A DNA stretch of 64,000 nt from Lunularia cruciata (lineage: Eukaryota > Streptophyta > Marchantiopsida > Lunulariales > Lunulariaceae), in assembly GCA_948567375.1 (NCBI GenBank), contig OX419755.1, positions 35,903,001 to 35,967,000 on the forward strand. Direction: 5' to 3'. This document shows positions 34,260-44,640 of the stretch, piece after piece. Under the pieces are notes generated by a model. That model was not told where the DNA came from and did no database searches. It saw only the letters and a list, made by a program, of their open reading frames with translations. Position numbers and translations under genes: made by a program. The number at the start of each line of letters is the position of its first letter. The stretch's first letter is position 1.

Positions 34260-35390
34260 CTTAGATGTTCCTTTGTGGAGTTCAAAGGAGGCATTGCAGC
34301 AACATGCAAATCAGTTGGTGCAGTAGGCTTTGAGTGGAGCCTTTGCACCACCAAGAGAGTAGTGTGAGGATGAGCCTCCAAAGTGGATTACCTTGACACC
34401 TCTGAATAGCACACTCATTGCTTGGTTGTATCTAGTAGAGGGAGTATGTCTATTGGAGTTGTTTGGTGGGATTAGCATTGGACTAGCTGCGGTGTTACAA
34501 GAGGGTATACTTGTATGTGGAGAAAGATGAGATAGCTAGGCGAGTCTTGCTCCATCATGTGGTTTACTTGGCCTATCAGTATCCTAAGTTATCATCAATG
34601 TCAACAGTCAGGAGTTATCAAAAGGCCCTACCAGCAGACATTTCCTTACTAGGGACACATGATCTAGAGAGACATGAGCTTGTTCATTTGGTGATTTCTG
34701 GATGGCCATGTTAGGGACATACACGTGCCGGTCGAGGTTTGAGTCTTCAAGTTCCTTGTTCTAGTGTGTTTTGGGAGATGTTACGGATACTACAACATCT
34801 CTAGGTTCATCCTTCCATTTCTCCAACTTACATTTTGGAGAACGCTCCTTTGATGGATGATTCTTGTACTAGAGTAGTGGAGAGTACACATTAGGTCCAT
34901 TCTTGGATGGGACTTGCTATATTATTAGATAAGGCCAAAGTGGGATCACAAGCTCATCATCTTAGTCTTTGATGGACAAACCTCTTACATAGAGAGGTTG
35001 TAAAATGCACTTATGATGGGATTCAACGACTAGATCACATCATTGTTGATGAAATCCTGGATGTTGGGCATTAGTCTCAGATGGTGGTAGTGGTTGATAG
35101 GTCACCTATGGCTATGGTGACCTAATTGGATAGCCTAGAGCAGCTTTTCCCACACTCATGAGTTTCCCAAGCTCTCATGCTTTCTGAGAGGGAGGTCTTG
35201 GATTGGTTTGGGACTCACAGTTATAGTTAGTAGAGCCCAACACCAATGAGAGAGAGTGTGCAATGGGTTTCTGCACTAGTATTACCATTGTTCTAGCAGT
35301 GTTAGAGGCATCTAGGCATCAAGTTTTAGGTCAGGCTATGGACTTGAACTATTTGACATGGATTGTGAGCCTTGGCTTGGCAAAGTGTAG
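34260..35390 (+). pseudogene. Cytosine-5 DNA methyltransferase domain, copy B
   Basis: Motif I LELFGGISIG (34,453-34,482) for SAM, motif II-like YVEKDEIARR (34,512 on), motif IV GWPC with TAG next (Cys codon 34,709-34,711, Gln lost), RAGRG and FWEMLRIL (like the helix after PCQ), motif VI ILENAP (34,832-34,849), motif VIII-like LLDKAKVGSQAHHLSL then WTN (34,922-34,990; resembles the IDA..VS..R.R.FWTN segment of Dnmt3/DRM enzymes), motif IX/X NERECAMGF and HQVLGQAMDLN (35,245-35,350). The order is canonical, not DRM-permuted. A deletion of about 14 nt near 34,505 and a 1-nt loss near 35,119, by comparison with copy A, break frame. The enzyme would methylate cytosine in element or host DNA; now inactive. 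Confidence 0.88.
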
Positions 35391-35717
35391 GATGCACTTG
35401 ATAGGTATCACCACTTGGACACTTATGAGCCCTATGCCTATTGAGACAATTCAGGCACATGTTGGGAGTGATGGACCAAGTGGACATGGTATTCTTGGGA
35501 CACAGCTAGTAGCTACTAGGGAGAGTGGTCTACTTGGAGTCCATCCAGGTGAGCATGGGCTACTTGCATTACACTCTTGGTCTACTTAGGATGCTGCTAG
35601 AGGACGTGTGGAGCTTGTAGTCAGAGTGAAGGGAGTTTTTTACACGGAGGTTGGTACCTCTATTAGTTGGAGGCATGACACTATTGCTCTAAGGGCCCAA
35701 TGTAGTAGCCAGTCAAT
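35391..35717 (+). pseudogene. Linker between methyltransferase and RT, copy B
   Basis: Continues the frame of the methyltransferase end (GPSGHGILGTQLVATRESG, LLGVHPGEHGLLALHSWST) to 35,589, then degenerates. Matches copy A about 3,690-4,139. No recognised domain. Confidence 0.6.
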
Positions 35718-36815
35718 ATGTTTTCCACTCCTACGACAGTTAAAGAAGATACTTGGGAGCCAGATCTTGGACCCAAGCGTATAGGAGAGGAAAGACGAAG
35801 GGTTTGGAGGTTCTTAAGGAGGTACACGAGTTGTTTTGCCTTTAATATGAAGGATTTGAGTGCTCTAAAGGGACATGGTATATGGATTAAGCTGACTAGT
35901 GATGCACCAGTTTTTAGATGCCCTTATCAATATTGTGATATGGAGAGGACATTGATTAAGAGCCAAAGTAGTGACCTTTTTGAGGCTGGTTTGGTGGAGA
36001 TTTCACATGGAGAGTAAGCATCAGCAATAGTGATGCCAACCAAGAAGGATATGCATGGCAACTACACAAATAAGCAGATGTGTGTAGATTACCATCCTAT
36101 CAACCGATAGACTAGGGCTGATCGGTATGCCATGCCTACATCAGAGGAGATCTTTCATGCGATTGGGCATGCAAATGTCTTCAATACTTTGGATCTTTGA
36201 GTAGGATATCATCACTTGCCGATCAAGGAGGAGGATAGGTCCAAGACAACATTCTAGGCTATTGATAATCACGGTAAGGATGTGTTATATCAATGGAAGT
36301 TCTTACCATTTGGGTTAAAGAATGCTCCTTTTGAGTTCCAGAGGGTCATAAATAGGATCCTAGTTGGATTCTATTTTGCTCGATGCTATATTGATGACAT
36401 TTTGGTCTATAACACTACTATGGAGGAGCATGAAAGACAATTGTTGGAGGTGTTTGAGAGGTTGAGATCTCATGGACTCAAATTACATCTTGGGAAGTGT
36501 AGGTTCCTCCATGAGCATGTTGAGTATTTGGGTCACACTATCTACCCCGGAGGACTTGGTGTTCAACATACCAAGGCGGAGGCTATTGCACATATTCCTT
36601 GACCTACAAATGTGAGCAAGGTGCAAGCATTCCTTGGGTTGGCAAACTTCTATCATTGCTATGTTAGAGGATTTAGTGCCATTGATAAGGCCTTGACAAA
36701 GCTGACTAAGCTTACACAAGAGTGGTGTTGGGGAGATGAGCAGGAGAGAGCTTTTGTAGAGCTCAAGGAGAGATTTACATCTACTCCTATCTTGAGGAGA
36801 CTGATCAAAGGATGA
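35718..36815 (+). pseudogene. Reverse transcriptase, copy B
   Basis: Ty3/gypsy RT, plus strand. The amino part 35,718-36,017 includes DLSALKGHGIWIKLTSDAPV and SSDLFEAGLVEISHGE. The palm shows DVLYQWKFLPFGLKNAP (about 36,276) and an intact YIDDILVY box near 36,385-36,410. The thumb ends in KVQAFLGLANFYHCYVRGFS. Stops at 36,015, 36,108 (Gln expected), 36,198 (Arg), 36,255 (Trp) and 36,600 disrupt it; three of these are single-base transitions. Catalytic Asp residues survive but the frame is cut. Confidence 0.85.
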
Positions 36816-37380
36816 CCATTTCAAGTTCACATTGATTGGAGTATGTTGGGGCTTGGAGCAATGCTCACCCAATATGATGATGAGGGGAAGGAGTTTGTGG
36901 TGGCCTATGCTAGTTGCTCTAATAATTCAGCGGAGGCAAAGTGTAGTTCATATGAGAGAGAGTGCTTGGTAGTGGTTTGGGTAGTAGCACATTTCTGATG
37001 TTACCTATTTGGTAACCCCTTTACTTTAATCACTGATCATCAGCCATTGAAGTGGTTGATGGAGTCTGACAAGCTTTAAGGAAAGCTTGCATGACGGGCT
37101 TTGATTTTACAAGAGTATGATTTTACGGTTGTTCATAGACTTGGAGTGGTGAACCGTGATGCAAATGGGTTGAGTAGAAACCCATGTCCCAACAAGCAAG
37201 ATCAGACCAAAGCACGTTGGCATGGTGAGTCAAATGAGGAGATGGTGCTAGGTTGGCATGCATATGCCTTTTTGTGTATAGTTTTTGAGGCTTTGGTGGT
37301 ATCTCTTTCAATGCATACAAGAAGAGTTATTGAAGTCATAGATCCCGAGAGTGAAGATATTGGTATAGTTTAGTGAGACA
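36816..37380 (+). pseudogene. RNase H and connection, copy B
   Basis: Follows RT. After a TGA where Arg is expected at about 36,814, the reading FQVHIDWSMLGLGAMLTQYD with Asp, then AEAKCSSYEREC and LITDHQPLKWLMESDKL keeps the residues of the fold. Then the tether GRNPCP-like and VSLSMHTRRVIEVIDPESED. Stops occur. RNase H would degrade the RNA template. Confidence 0.7.
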
Positions 37381-38440
37381 TTCATGATGATATCTTAGTG
37401 ATGGACTATCTTTGCACTGGTGTTGTGGGTGGCATAGTTGGGGCCAAGGAGAGAGACCATGTTCTTCAGCAAGCCAAACGGTTCAGATTGGAGGGTAGAC
37501 ACATTTTGTGTGTATGGGACGATGGTAGAGTATGAGTAATCCCGCTTCCATCTCAAAGACCACAGTTGGTCCGTCATGCTCACGAGGAGCTAGGCCATTT
37601 TGGAGTAAAGTGTACCTATAGCTTACTCTAGAGTCATTATTGGTGGCTAGGTATGTAAACCAAGGTACAACAATTTTTTTCCAGGTGTGTGGTCTGTGAC
37701 CGAGTTAGAGCATCATTCAATGCTCCTACGCCACAACTACACCCATTACCTATTATGGGATTGGGTTAGGGGTTTAGTTGGTGTTTGGACTTTGCTAGAT
37801 CTTTACCATTGATTGTGAGATATCATCAATATGTTTTGGTGATGGTGGAGCACTTCTCCAAGTGGATTGAGTTGGTGGCACTTCCTAACAAGTCCAGTGA
37901 AGGGACAGCTTATTCATTCCTAGATCGGATTCTTAGTCATTTTGGTGCACCAATTGAAGTTTTGATTGATCAAGGTACAGAGTTCTTGAGAGAGTTTCAG
38001 GTCTTGTGTGACAAGCTTTGATTGATCATTGTACTACCTCCAGAGATCACCTTGAGGTAGATGGCTTAGCAGAGAGAGTGGTTCAAGCGGTGAAGAAAGG
38101 ATTGGTTTGCAGAGAGGCCACTTGGGAGATTGGGATCGCCACTTACCTTGGTTGGCCATGGGCTTTCGATTCACCCGGCAAGCCTCCTTAGCATCCTTCT
38201 CTCCTTACTTTCTACTCTATGGATGAGATCCAGATTTATCTATAGACATTTGCCGAGATGCTATTGTAGTCTTGGACTTGGATGATCTAGATGTATGGGT
38301 GTGCACATGTTCTCAACGAGCAGAGATCTTTAGGAGAGTGATACCAATGGCCTTTGAGAACTTGGCGATTGGTCAACATAGGGATACCTTACATTATGCT
38401 ACTATTTGAGGAGGAGGTTATAGACACTCAATCCGTCAAT
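37381..38440 (+). pseudogene. Integrase, copy B
   Basis: Zinc-binding region around 37,540-37,700 (VRHAHEELGHFG, then a CVVCDRV-like end). Core 37,785-38,021 with the first Asp in MDFARSLPLIV and the second in LIDQGTEF. The segment with the third acidic residue (about 38,040) is in another frame. A downstream conserved tail reads like DPDLSIDICRDAIVVLDLDD. Frameshifts and stops abound. Confidence 0.75.
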
Positions 38441-38870
38441 TTCATCTAGGTGACTATGTATATCTACAACAGACTGCACCGATGACATTTGCTGTTTTGA
38501 CAAGCCGCACTATCTTGAGAGTGCGTGAGGTTTTGCCATTTGGAGTCCTTGTGTTGGAAGGACGTGATTATGTTGTTTAGAAGGATCATGTGTGCAATTG
38601 TGTACCATGCCACCTCCCAAACATTGATGGTACTATGGACCTGAACTTGACACTTGTAGGTGTAGGCTTGAGGGGTATGTTTATGTGGCTCTTCAGGTGG
38701 AGCTGCTACTATGTTAGTGTGTGACAGTTGTTCGGGAGGATGACATATGGCATGTATGACTCCTCCCCTCACGGTGGTTCCTCAAGGACAATGGTTATGT
38801 CCTAGATGTATTTGACATATAGCTAGTGCATCCTTTATATGGTATAGATTGCAGACAAGCGAGTAACGAT
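38441..38870 (+). pseudogene. Integrase tail with PHD finger, copy B
   Basis: C-terminal domain with the PHD finger decayed. Cys pairs are visible across a frameshift near 38,670 (MLVCDSC, HMAC, QWLCPRC to about 38,812). One Cys position is changed to Gly and the Trp before the first His is a TGA (TGG-to-TGA). It aligns with the intact fingers of copies A (814-948) and C (52,004-52,138). Confidence 0.75.
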
Positions 38871-38973
38871 GGAGCTTGATAGCACCCGGCCTCTTGATCT
38901 TTTGCCAACCATTGGGTATACTATATACTTGGAGTAGATGGCTATCTGGAGTTAGAGAGACCTAACCACCAAC

Positions 38974-38985
38974 TAGGGGGGTGAT
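38974..38985 (+). other. Polypurine tract of copy B
   Basis: TAGGGGGGTGAT directly precedes the LTR start TGTGGCACTTTAG at 38,986. Confidence 0.75.
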
Positions 38986-39664
38986 TGTGGCACTTTAGAG
39001 TCCATGTATGACTTATGTGTGAGTTGTGCTTCTATAGTGTGTGATGTTGACAACGATGCATGTTGTGTAGCAATGCATGTTGTGTAGCAATGCATGTTGT
39101 GTAGTGATGTATATACGCACAATAGTTATTATGTCATTTGTAGCTTCGCATCTAGATTACTTGGACACTGGAGTAGTAGTGATAGTAGTTAGAGTATTTA
39201 GGCAGTCACTCGTAGACTACTTGCCATCAGTTAGATTTTGTGTTTTGTGTATTGACTACATGGTGGGGCCCACCATCACTTGCACCGTTCATACTGTCGG
39301 GTGTGCCGTCAATGGGACCTAGGTCAAAATCAGGAGTATACCTTGGGAGTGCAACTCGAGAGAGTTCACTTCTTTGTGTTGAGCCTTCGAGTTCATGGCT
39401 AGAGTGGACAAAATGCCGCCGAGCGTCACTTGGAGTCTCTTAACTAGAGTGTGGTTAGCTTGATTGTAATCAAGGCACCATTGTTCCAAGATCATTGAAT
39501 GATAAGTCAAGTATTGATCTGATTTAATGTGATTCACTTTGTGGAACCGAATTGATTGTGACATTTTAGAGTCCATGTTTTACTTATGTGTGAGTTGTAC
39601 TTTTACCGTGTGTGATGTTGTGTAACTATGTATGTTATGTAGCGATTTATATACGCACGGTACA
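38986..39664 (+). repeat. 3' LTR of copy B plus a partial second LTR head
   Basis: LTR proper 38,986-39,556 (about 571 bp) starts TGTGGCAC. Bases 39,557-39,664 repeat its first 100 bases (TGTGACATTTTAGAG...) to ACGCACGGTACA. Copies A and C show the same arrangement. An 18-bp unit (GATGCATGTTGTGTAGCAAT-like) is tandemly repeated three times at 39,057-39,113. Confidence 0.75.
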
Positions 39665-41632
39665 TGTTTCACGCCAAAATGAACTCACTTGTTCACATTA
39701 GCAACGATGAGTTTGTTCATCCATGCCAAATTCCTCAGCTGTTGTTGTACGAGTTGTTCTATGGTTGTATGGTTGTTGTTGTTGCACGAGTTGTCATAGA
39801 CAACTGCGGGGTTAGAGTTTACTTGTTGCGGTTTGAAAACTAAACGCATTATAATCTTGTACGACGTGTTGCTGAAGCAATTCTCAGATATCCACCTAAC
39901 ATTCTGTCCATGGTGCTGTGTAGAGGAAGTGCCTGGAGTTCGTAAGCGGATTCTTCTTAGATTTAACCATTCCAGGAACTCGGATGTTCCAGATCCTTTA
40001 GAACGTCATCCACAGCAAGGGTTTCCAAATCTATGTTTCGTGTTGGCTCGTCCTCTTCCTAATCTCCTGAAAAGAAGATCTGCAGGTGTGTTGTGCGATC
40101 TAGGCGTCGCATTGAAGGTCCTGGATTAACTGGTGGCCGACTGCTGGAGATGGCTCTTTGTCCACTCTCGGTATCTACTCGCCTCAAAGCCTGTCTGGTT
40201 TCTGCAACTGTGACATTTGATTCGATGAGCATTTCGATTCACTGTAGTTCAAGCTTGCTTTGCAGTAATGTAGGTGTGAAGAATAAACTTTTTCAGTTTC
40301 ATCCAGGATTTTAGATCGTGCAAGTACACACCTCTCGGAACACTATTCTGTATGTAACTCGTCCATAACAGAACTACCTCTCTTTCCGTCTCAAGCTGCA
40401 GACTATCACCTTGAAATTTCAATTTCAAATTGGACACAGGTACTGCTGAATTGGTTATCGACGTTTGTCTCACTCCAAGGGCTGCATCCAAACCTGAGAT
40501 AACTCGAATTCAGTCTCTCATGGATCCAACTGTTCGCTGTAGCTCGTTCGCTTAATTCACAGGTTTGACCTTCTCAGCTCTATCCATTACATAACAGCAT
40601 CATCTGCTTCTTGCAATGAGGGCTTCCCTGTGATGCCGATCCATCTGTTATCTCATAGAACATTTCTGGTGTTGTCGTGGGCCAAAGTGTGGCCACTATC
40701 CAACATTTGCCCTGCGAACACCAGGCCATGCTGTTGGAGTTAATTTGTCTGCGATGGTCAGCTATCTGCATCGTCTCTTGAAACTAACTTCGGAAAGGAG
40801 AGCGAGCGACCCACATCCACTCTAGGAGACATCCAAATCCAAAACCCGTGGTGTTCATTTAGTGTTTTCTCAGACTACCACAATGTTCAACTCTCTTAAG
40901 CAGATCTAACGACAATGCTGTCCACGTTGTGCTTAATTCAGACCAAATATCATAGCGAGTTGGAAATGAGTCTTGCATAACTCCCTAGTGCATATCTCCA
41001 AATGTCGGATGTAGGATGTCCTCCACAAGCACACATAGCACCCTCAGTCTGCAGATTAATCTCTCTAATTTCATCCGGCGATTCGGCCCATGGTTACAGG
41101 TGACTGAACCCACGATCATGGACTTTGATTCGCATCTTCCACCATTCAGAATCTTCAGATGCTCATTGAAGGACACGGTGCAGATAATCAAGCGCCTCCG
41201 CATCTTGACCATCCCATGCTAGCCTCAAACCCTCCATGCGATGCGTCTCACGACGAGCACTGCATTACTTTCCATCAGAATCTTTGTGCCTTCTGAAGAT
41301 TTTGTTTCGATCGCTAACATCGTCATAGCGGTTGTCATGTGGAAGGATTAACAGACAGTCGTTCGTTGTCTTTTCTATTTCATCGATTATAAGTGTACCC
41401 TTCACTGCCCTTGACTGGATCGCACAATATATCGTGCGTCATAGGATCTTTGACGTCGTCGTCGGGGCCCTCCCACTCAGAGGTCTTATCTTTTCTTTAA
41501 TTTGACTCCTCCAGTGCCAACATTACTTCGAAACTATGCACATCCCATGGAGGAACTGTCAGCTAGGAGGTGAGTCCGACGGGCCAAATCCTGATGCAAA
41601 TTGAATGCCCAGAAAATGGATGTTCTCACAGA
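39665..41632. other. Intergenic island without a supportable gene
   Basis: About 2 kb with balanced composition between copy B and the copia element. A GTT-rich stretch lies at 39,745-39,800. Short ORFs on both strands show no motif or plausible splicing pattern that I could link into a protein. Confidence 0.45.
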
Positions 41633-41968
41633 TGTTATGTACTATGTAGAAAGTGTTATGTTTGGCTTGTCAAGAGCAAAGGCAAATGTAACTGATGGCC
41701 GTTGCTTGTCACTTGTCTAGAAGTTCAAGTGGACAGTCACTTGTCTAGAAGTTCAAGTGCATGACAGTGATGGACCTGTTTATAATGTATAAATATGTGC
41801 AATGAGAAATAGATTTTCAAGAAGACTGGTGTGAGCTTGTTTCAATCGTGGAAGTAGCTTCCGGGACAGGGAATGAACCACGTTATTTCCTCTTAGTCTT
41901 CTGATTTCTGTTTAAGGTGGTTGTGATGTGTTATTGTGAGAGGTCCTAGGGACTGTGTTTTTCTAACA
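41633..41968 (+). repeat. 5' LTR of the copia element
   Basis: 336 bp from TGTTATGTACTATG to TTCTAACA. Contains a 24-bp direct repeat (41,708-41,731 and 41,736-41,759, GTCACTTGTCTAG...) separated by GACA, and a TATAAATATG box near 41,781. Confidence 0.75.
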
Positions 41969-41970
41969 AT

Positions 41971-41984
41971 TGGTATCACAGCTT
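41971..41984 (+). other. Primer binding site of the copia element
   Basis: TGGTATCACAGCTT, two bases after the LTR, is close to TGGTATCAGAGC, the complement of the initiator tRNA-Met 3' end used by many copia elements. Confidence 0.7.
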
Positions 41985-42058
41985 AGTTGGTCCTGAAGAG
42001 GGACTCAAGATCTGAGGGGGCTGTGAAGAGGGTCAAGAAGCAAGTCCCCAGCAAAGCA

Positions 42059-42945
42059 ATGGCAGGGGTGATATCTATATCAAATGCTAAATTTTCAGTG
42101 GAGAAGTTTGGCGGGAAAAACAATTTTGGACTTTGGCAATTGAAGATGAAGGACCTTCTTGTCCAGCAAGGACTACATAGAGCACTGAAGGAAAAAACAG
42201 GAGGACAAAAGTAATGAAGATGAAGAAGATGAAGATGCAGATCTCAAAGCTATAGGCACTAATCGCTTGAACCTTGCTGATGAAGTGCTATACAATGTTA
42301 TGAATGAGGAATTTGCACCAAAACTATGGGCCAAACTGGAGAATCTTTATATAACCAAGTCATTCACAAATAGACTATATCTTAAACAGAAGTTGTATAT
42401 GTTGCGGATGAAGGAAGGCCAAAGTATTATGGAGCACCTCAATGCTTTCAACAAAATCATTTGTGAATTGATGAGCATAGAGGTCAAGTTAGAAGAGGAA
42501 GATAAGGCATTGCTGTTATTGACTTCACTTTCTCCTTCATATGAGCATCTGGTCACAACTCTTCTATATGGGAAGGATGATATAAACTGTGAGGAGGTTA
42601 CTTCAACATTATTGTTCGATGAGATGCGAAAAAGACCCAACCAAGAAAAGACAAATTCAGAGGCTCTATTTATCAGAGGAAGGACAAGAGAGAGAGAGAT
42701 CAGATCAGGAGTAAATCAAGATCCAAGTCTAGAACTGGAGGTTTCAAAGGCAAATGTTGGATTTGTGGGAAAGTTGGACATTTCAAGAAGGATTGTAACA
42801 ACAAGAGGCTTGAGTCCAATAAGGATAAAGGTCAACTTTCAGATCAAGCAAGTATTGCTGAGTCATCTGGTATTGTGGATGATGTTCTATGTGCTACCCA
42901 AGACAAAGATAAATTTGAGGAGTCATGGATATTGGACTTAGGTTG
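42059..42945 (+). pseudogene. Copia gag with zinc knuckle
   Basis: Starts MAGVISISNAKFSVEKFGGK (copia gag type), passes a frameshift near 42,215 into NLADEVLYNVMNEEFAPKLW and LENLYITKSFTNRLYLKQKL, then a CCHC knuckle CWICGKVGHFKKDC at 42,755-42,796 in another frame. It would package RNA. Two frame changes show decay. Confidence 0.85.
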
Positions 42946-43168
42946 CTCTTACCATATGTGTCCAAACAAGGAGTGGTTTCATGAGTACAAACCATTCAAT
43001 GGAGGATCTGTAATAATGGGGAACAACATGGCTTGCAAAGCTATTGGCATTGGTACAATACGCGTTAAGATGTTTGATGGTATTGTGAGGACTCTTGCTG
43101 ATGTAAGGCATGTTCTTGAGTTAAGGAAGAATTTGATATCACTAGGCACTTTGGACTCAAATGGTTGA
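42875..43168 (+). pseudogene. Copia protease
   Basis: Reads SWILDLGCSYHMCPNKEWF where the usual motif is DSGCS with Asp-Ser-Gly; the Ser is Leu here (near 42,930). Flap-like ALADVRHVLELRKNLISLG follows, with a stop just after. A catalytic change and short reading support inactivity. Confidence 0.75.
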
Positions 43169-43213
43169 AGGTAGGGAGCAGAAAATGGAACACTCAAGAT
43201 ATCAAAAGGAGCA

Positions 43214-44640
43214 TTGGTTGTAATGAAGAGCAAGAAGATAGGAAATCTTTATGAGCTTGTTGGAGACACCATTACTGGAGGAGTGGCAAGTACCACTTCA
43301 GAAAGTGAAGATCCCAAAGATCTTACTCAGTTATGGCACTTACGTTTGGGTCATATGAGTGAAAGAGGTCTAAGTGAATTGTCCAAGCAACAACTTCTGA
43401 AGGGCCTTAAAAGTTGTAAGTTAAAATTCTATGAGCATTGTGTAATAGGAAAGCAACGAAGGGTAAGCTTTTCCACAGGAGTTCATTTCACAAAGGGAAT
43501 TTTAGAATATGTGCATTCTGATGTTTGGGGCACTGCACATGTAGCTTCAAAATCTGGAGCTTCATAATTATTTTGTGTCTTTGGTTGATGATTACTCTAG
43601 AAGAGTATGGGTCTACACCATGAAGCAAAAACCAGAGGTCTTCTCTATCTTTAAACAATGAAAAGTGATGATGGAGAAACAAACTGGAAGGAAAGTGAAG
43701 TGTTTGAGATCTGATAATGGTGGAGAATACAAATCTGGAGAGTTTGATAGATATTGTAAGAGTGAAAGGATAATTCATCACTTTACAGTTCCGGGTACTC
43801 CTCAACAAAATGGAGTGGTAGAGCGGATAAATCGTACACTCTTGGAGAAAGCAAGAAGTATGTTAAGCAATGCCAGATTGGAGAAGAGTTTTTGGGCAGA
43901 AGCTATAAATACAGCTTGTCATTTGGTAAATATTTCTTTCTCTACTGCTATTGAGTGTAAGACACCTATGGAAAAATGGACAGGTCTGCATGTTGATTAC
44001 TCTTCACTTAGAGTGTTTGGATGCATTGCTTATGTTCATGTTCAACAAGAACGACGGACAAAGTTAGATCCTAAGTCTAGAAAATGTATATTCTTGGGAT
44101 ATGAGAAGGATACAAAGGGATATAGATTATGGGATCCAGAAAGGTGTTGTCTTGTTGTGAGTAGGGATGTAGTTTTTGATGAGAAGAGTACTATGGAGAC
44201 TATTACTATAGCGGAAGAAAAGAAAAAACAAATTCAATCAGATTTTGTTAAGATAGATATTGATCTTAGAAATGAAGAGATATCATCTCTTGTAGATCTA
44301 CCAAGTGAACCATTAGAAGGGCAAAGTCCAGAAGTGATTCACAAACGTAGGTATCCAAATAGGGATAGTAGACCTCCAAAGAGATTTGATGATTCATTCA
44401 TAGCTAATGCTCTTCTTACGGAGAATGGTGAGCCTTCTTCATATGAAGAGGCAATGCAAGATCAAGAGTGTCAAAAGTGGCATTGTGCAATGGAAGAGGA
44501 GATGAAGTCTTTGGCCAAAAACCAAACTTGAAGACTTGAAAAATTGCCTATGGGAAAGAAAACAATTGGTTGCAGATGGATATTTCGGAAGAAGGAAGGA
44601 CTTCCAAAATCAGGTGGAGATTCCACTTCCAAATCAGGTA
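43214..44640 (+). pseudogene. Copia integrase and RT start
   Basis: Pre-integrase zinc region LWHLRLGHMSERGLSELS, with the final Cys pair damaged (YEHCVIGKQ for CEHC). Core with HSDVWG (first Asp), SDNGGEYKSGEFDRYC (second) and NGVVERINRTLLEKARSML (Glu), spread over two frames (43,214-43,567 and 43,665-44,531). A typical KCIFLGYEKDTKGYRLWDP tail follows, then RT starts as WIFRKKEG at about 44,570 before similarity ends at 44,640. Confidence 0.85.

Larger units (their letters stand above)
32030..39664 (+). mobile_element. MP-gypsy copy B (methyltransferase/PHD Ty3-gypsy element)
   Basis: The most complete uninterrupted coding part of the family: gag, protease, methyltransferase, RT, RNase H, integrase, PHD finger, polypurine tract and 3' LTR in order on the plus strand. 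The 5' LTR, leader and gag start are missing, so it is 5'-truncated near 32,030. Many stops fit single transitions: TAG at 36,108 (Gln in the related copies), TGA at 36,198 (Arg in copy C), TAG at 36,255 (Trp). It is dead. Confidence 0.88.
41633..44640 (+). mobile_element. Ty1/copia element, 5' part only
   Basis: 5' LTR (41,633-41,968), primer site, gag with CCHC knuckle, protease, integrase with DDE and only the first residues of RT (GCRWIFRKKEGLPK). The sequence stops matching near 44,640, so most RT, RNase H and the 3' LTR are missing. Order protease-integrase-RT defines copia. Frameshifts break it. Confidence 0.85.
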
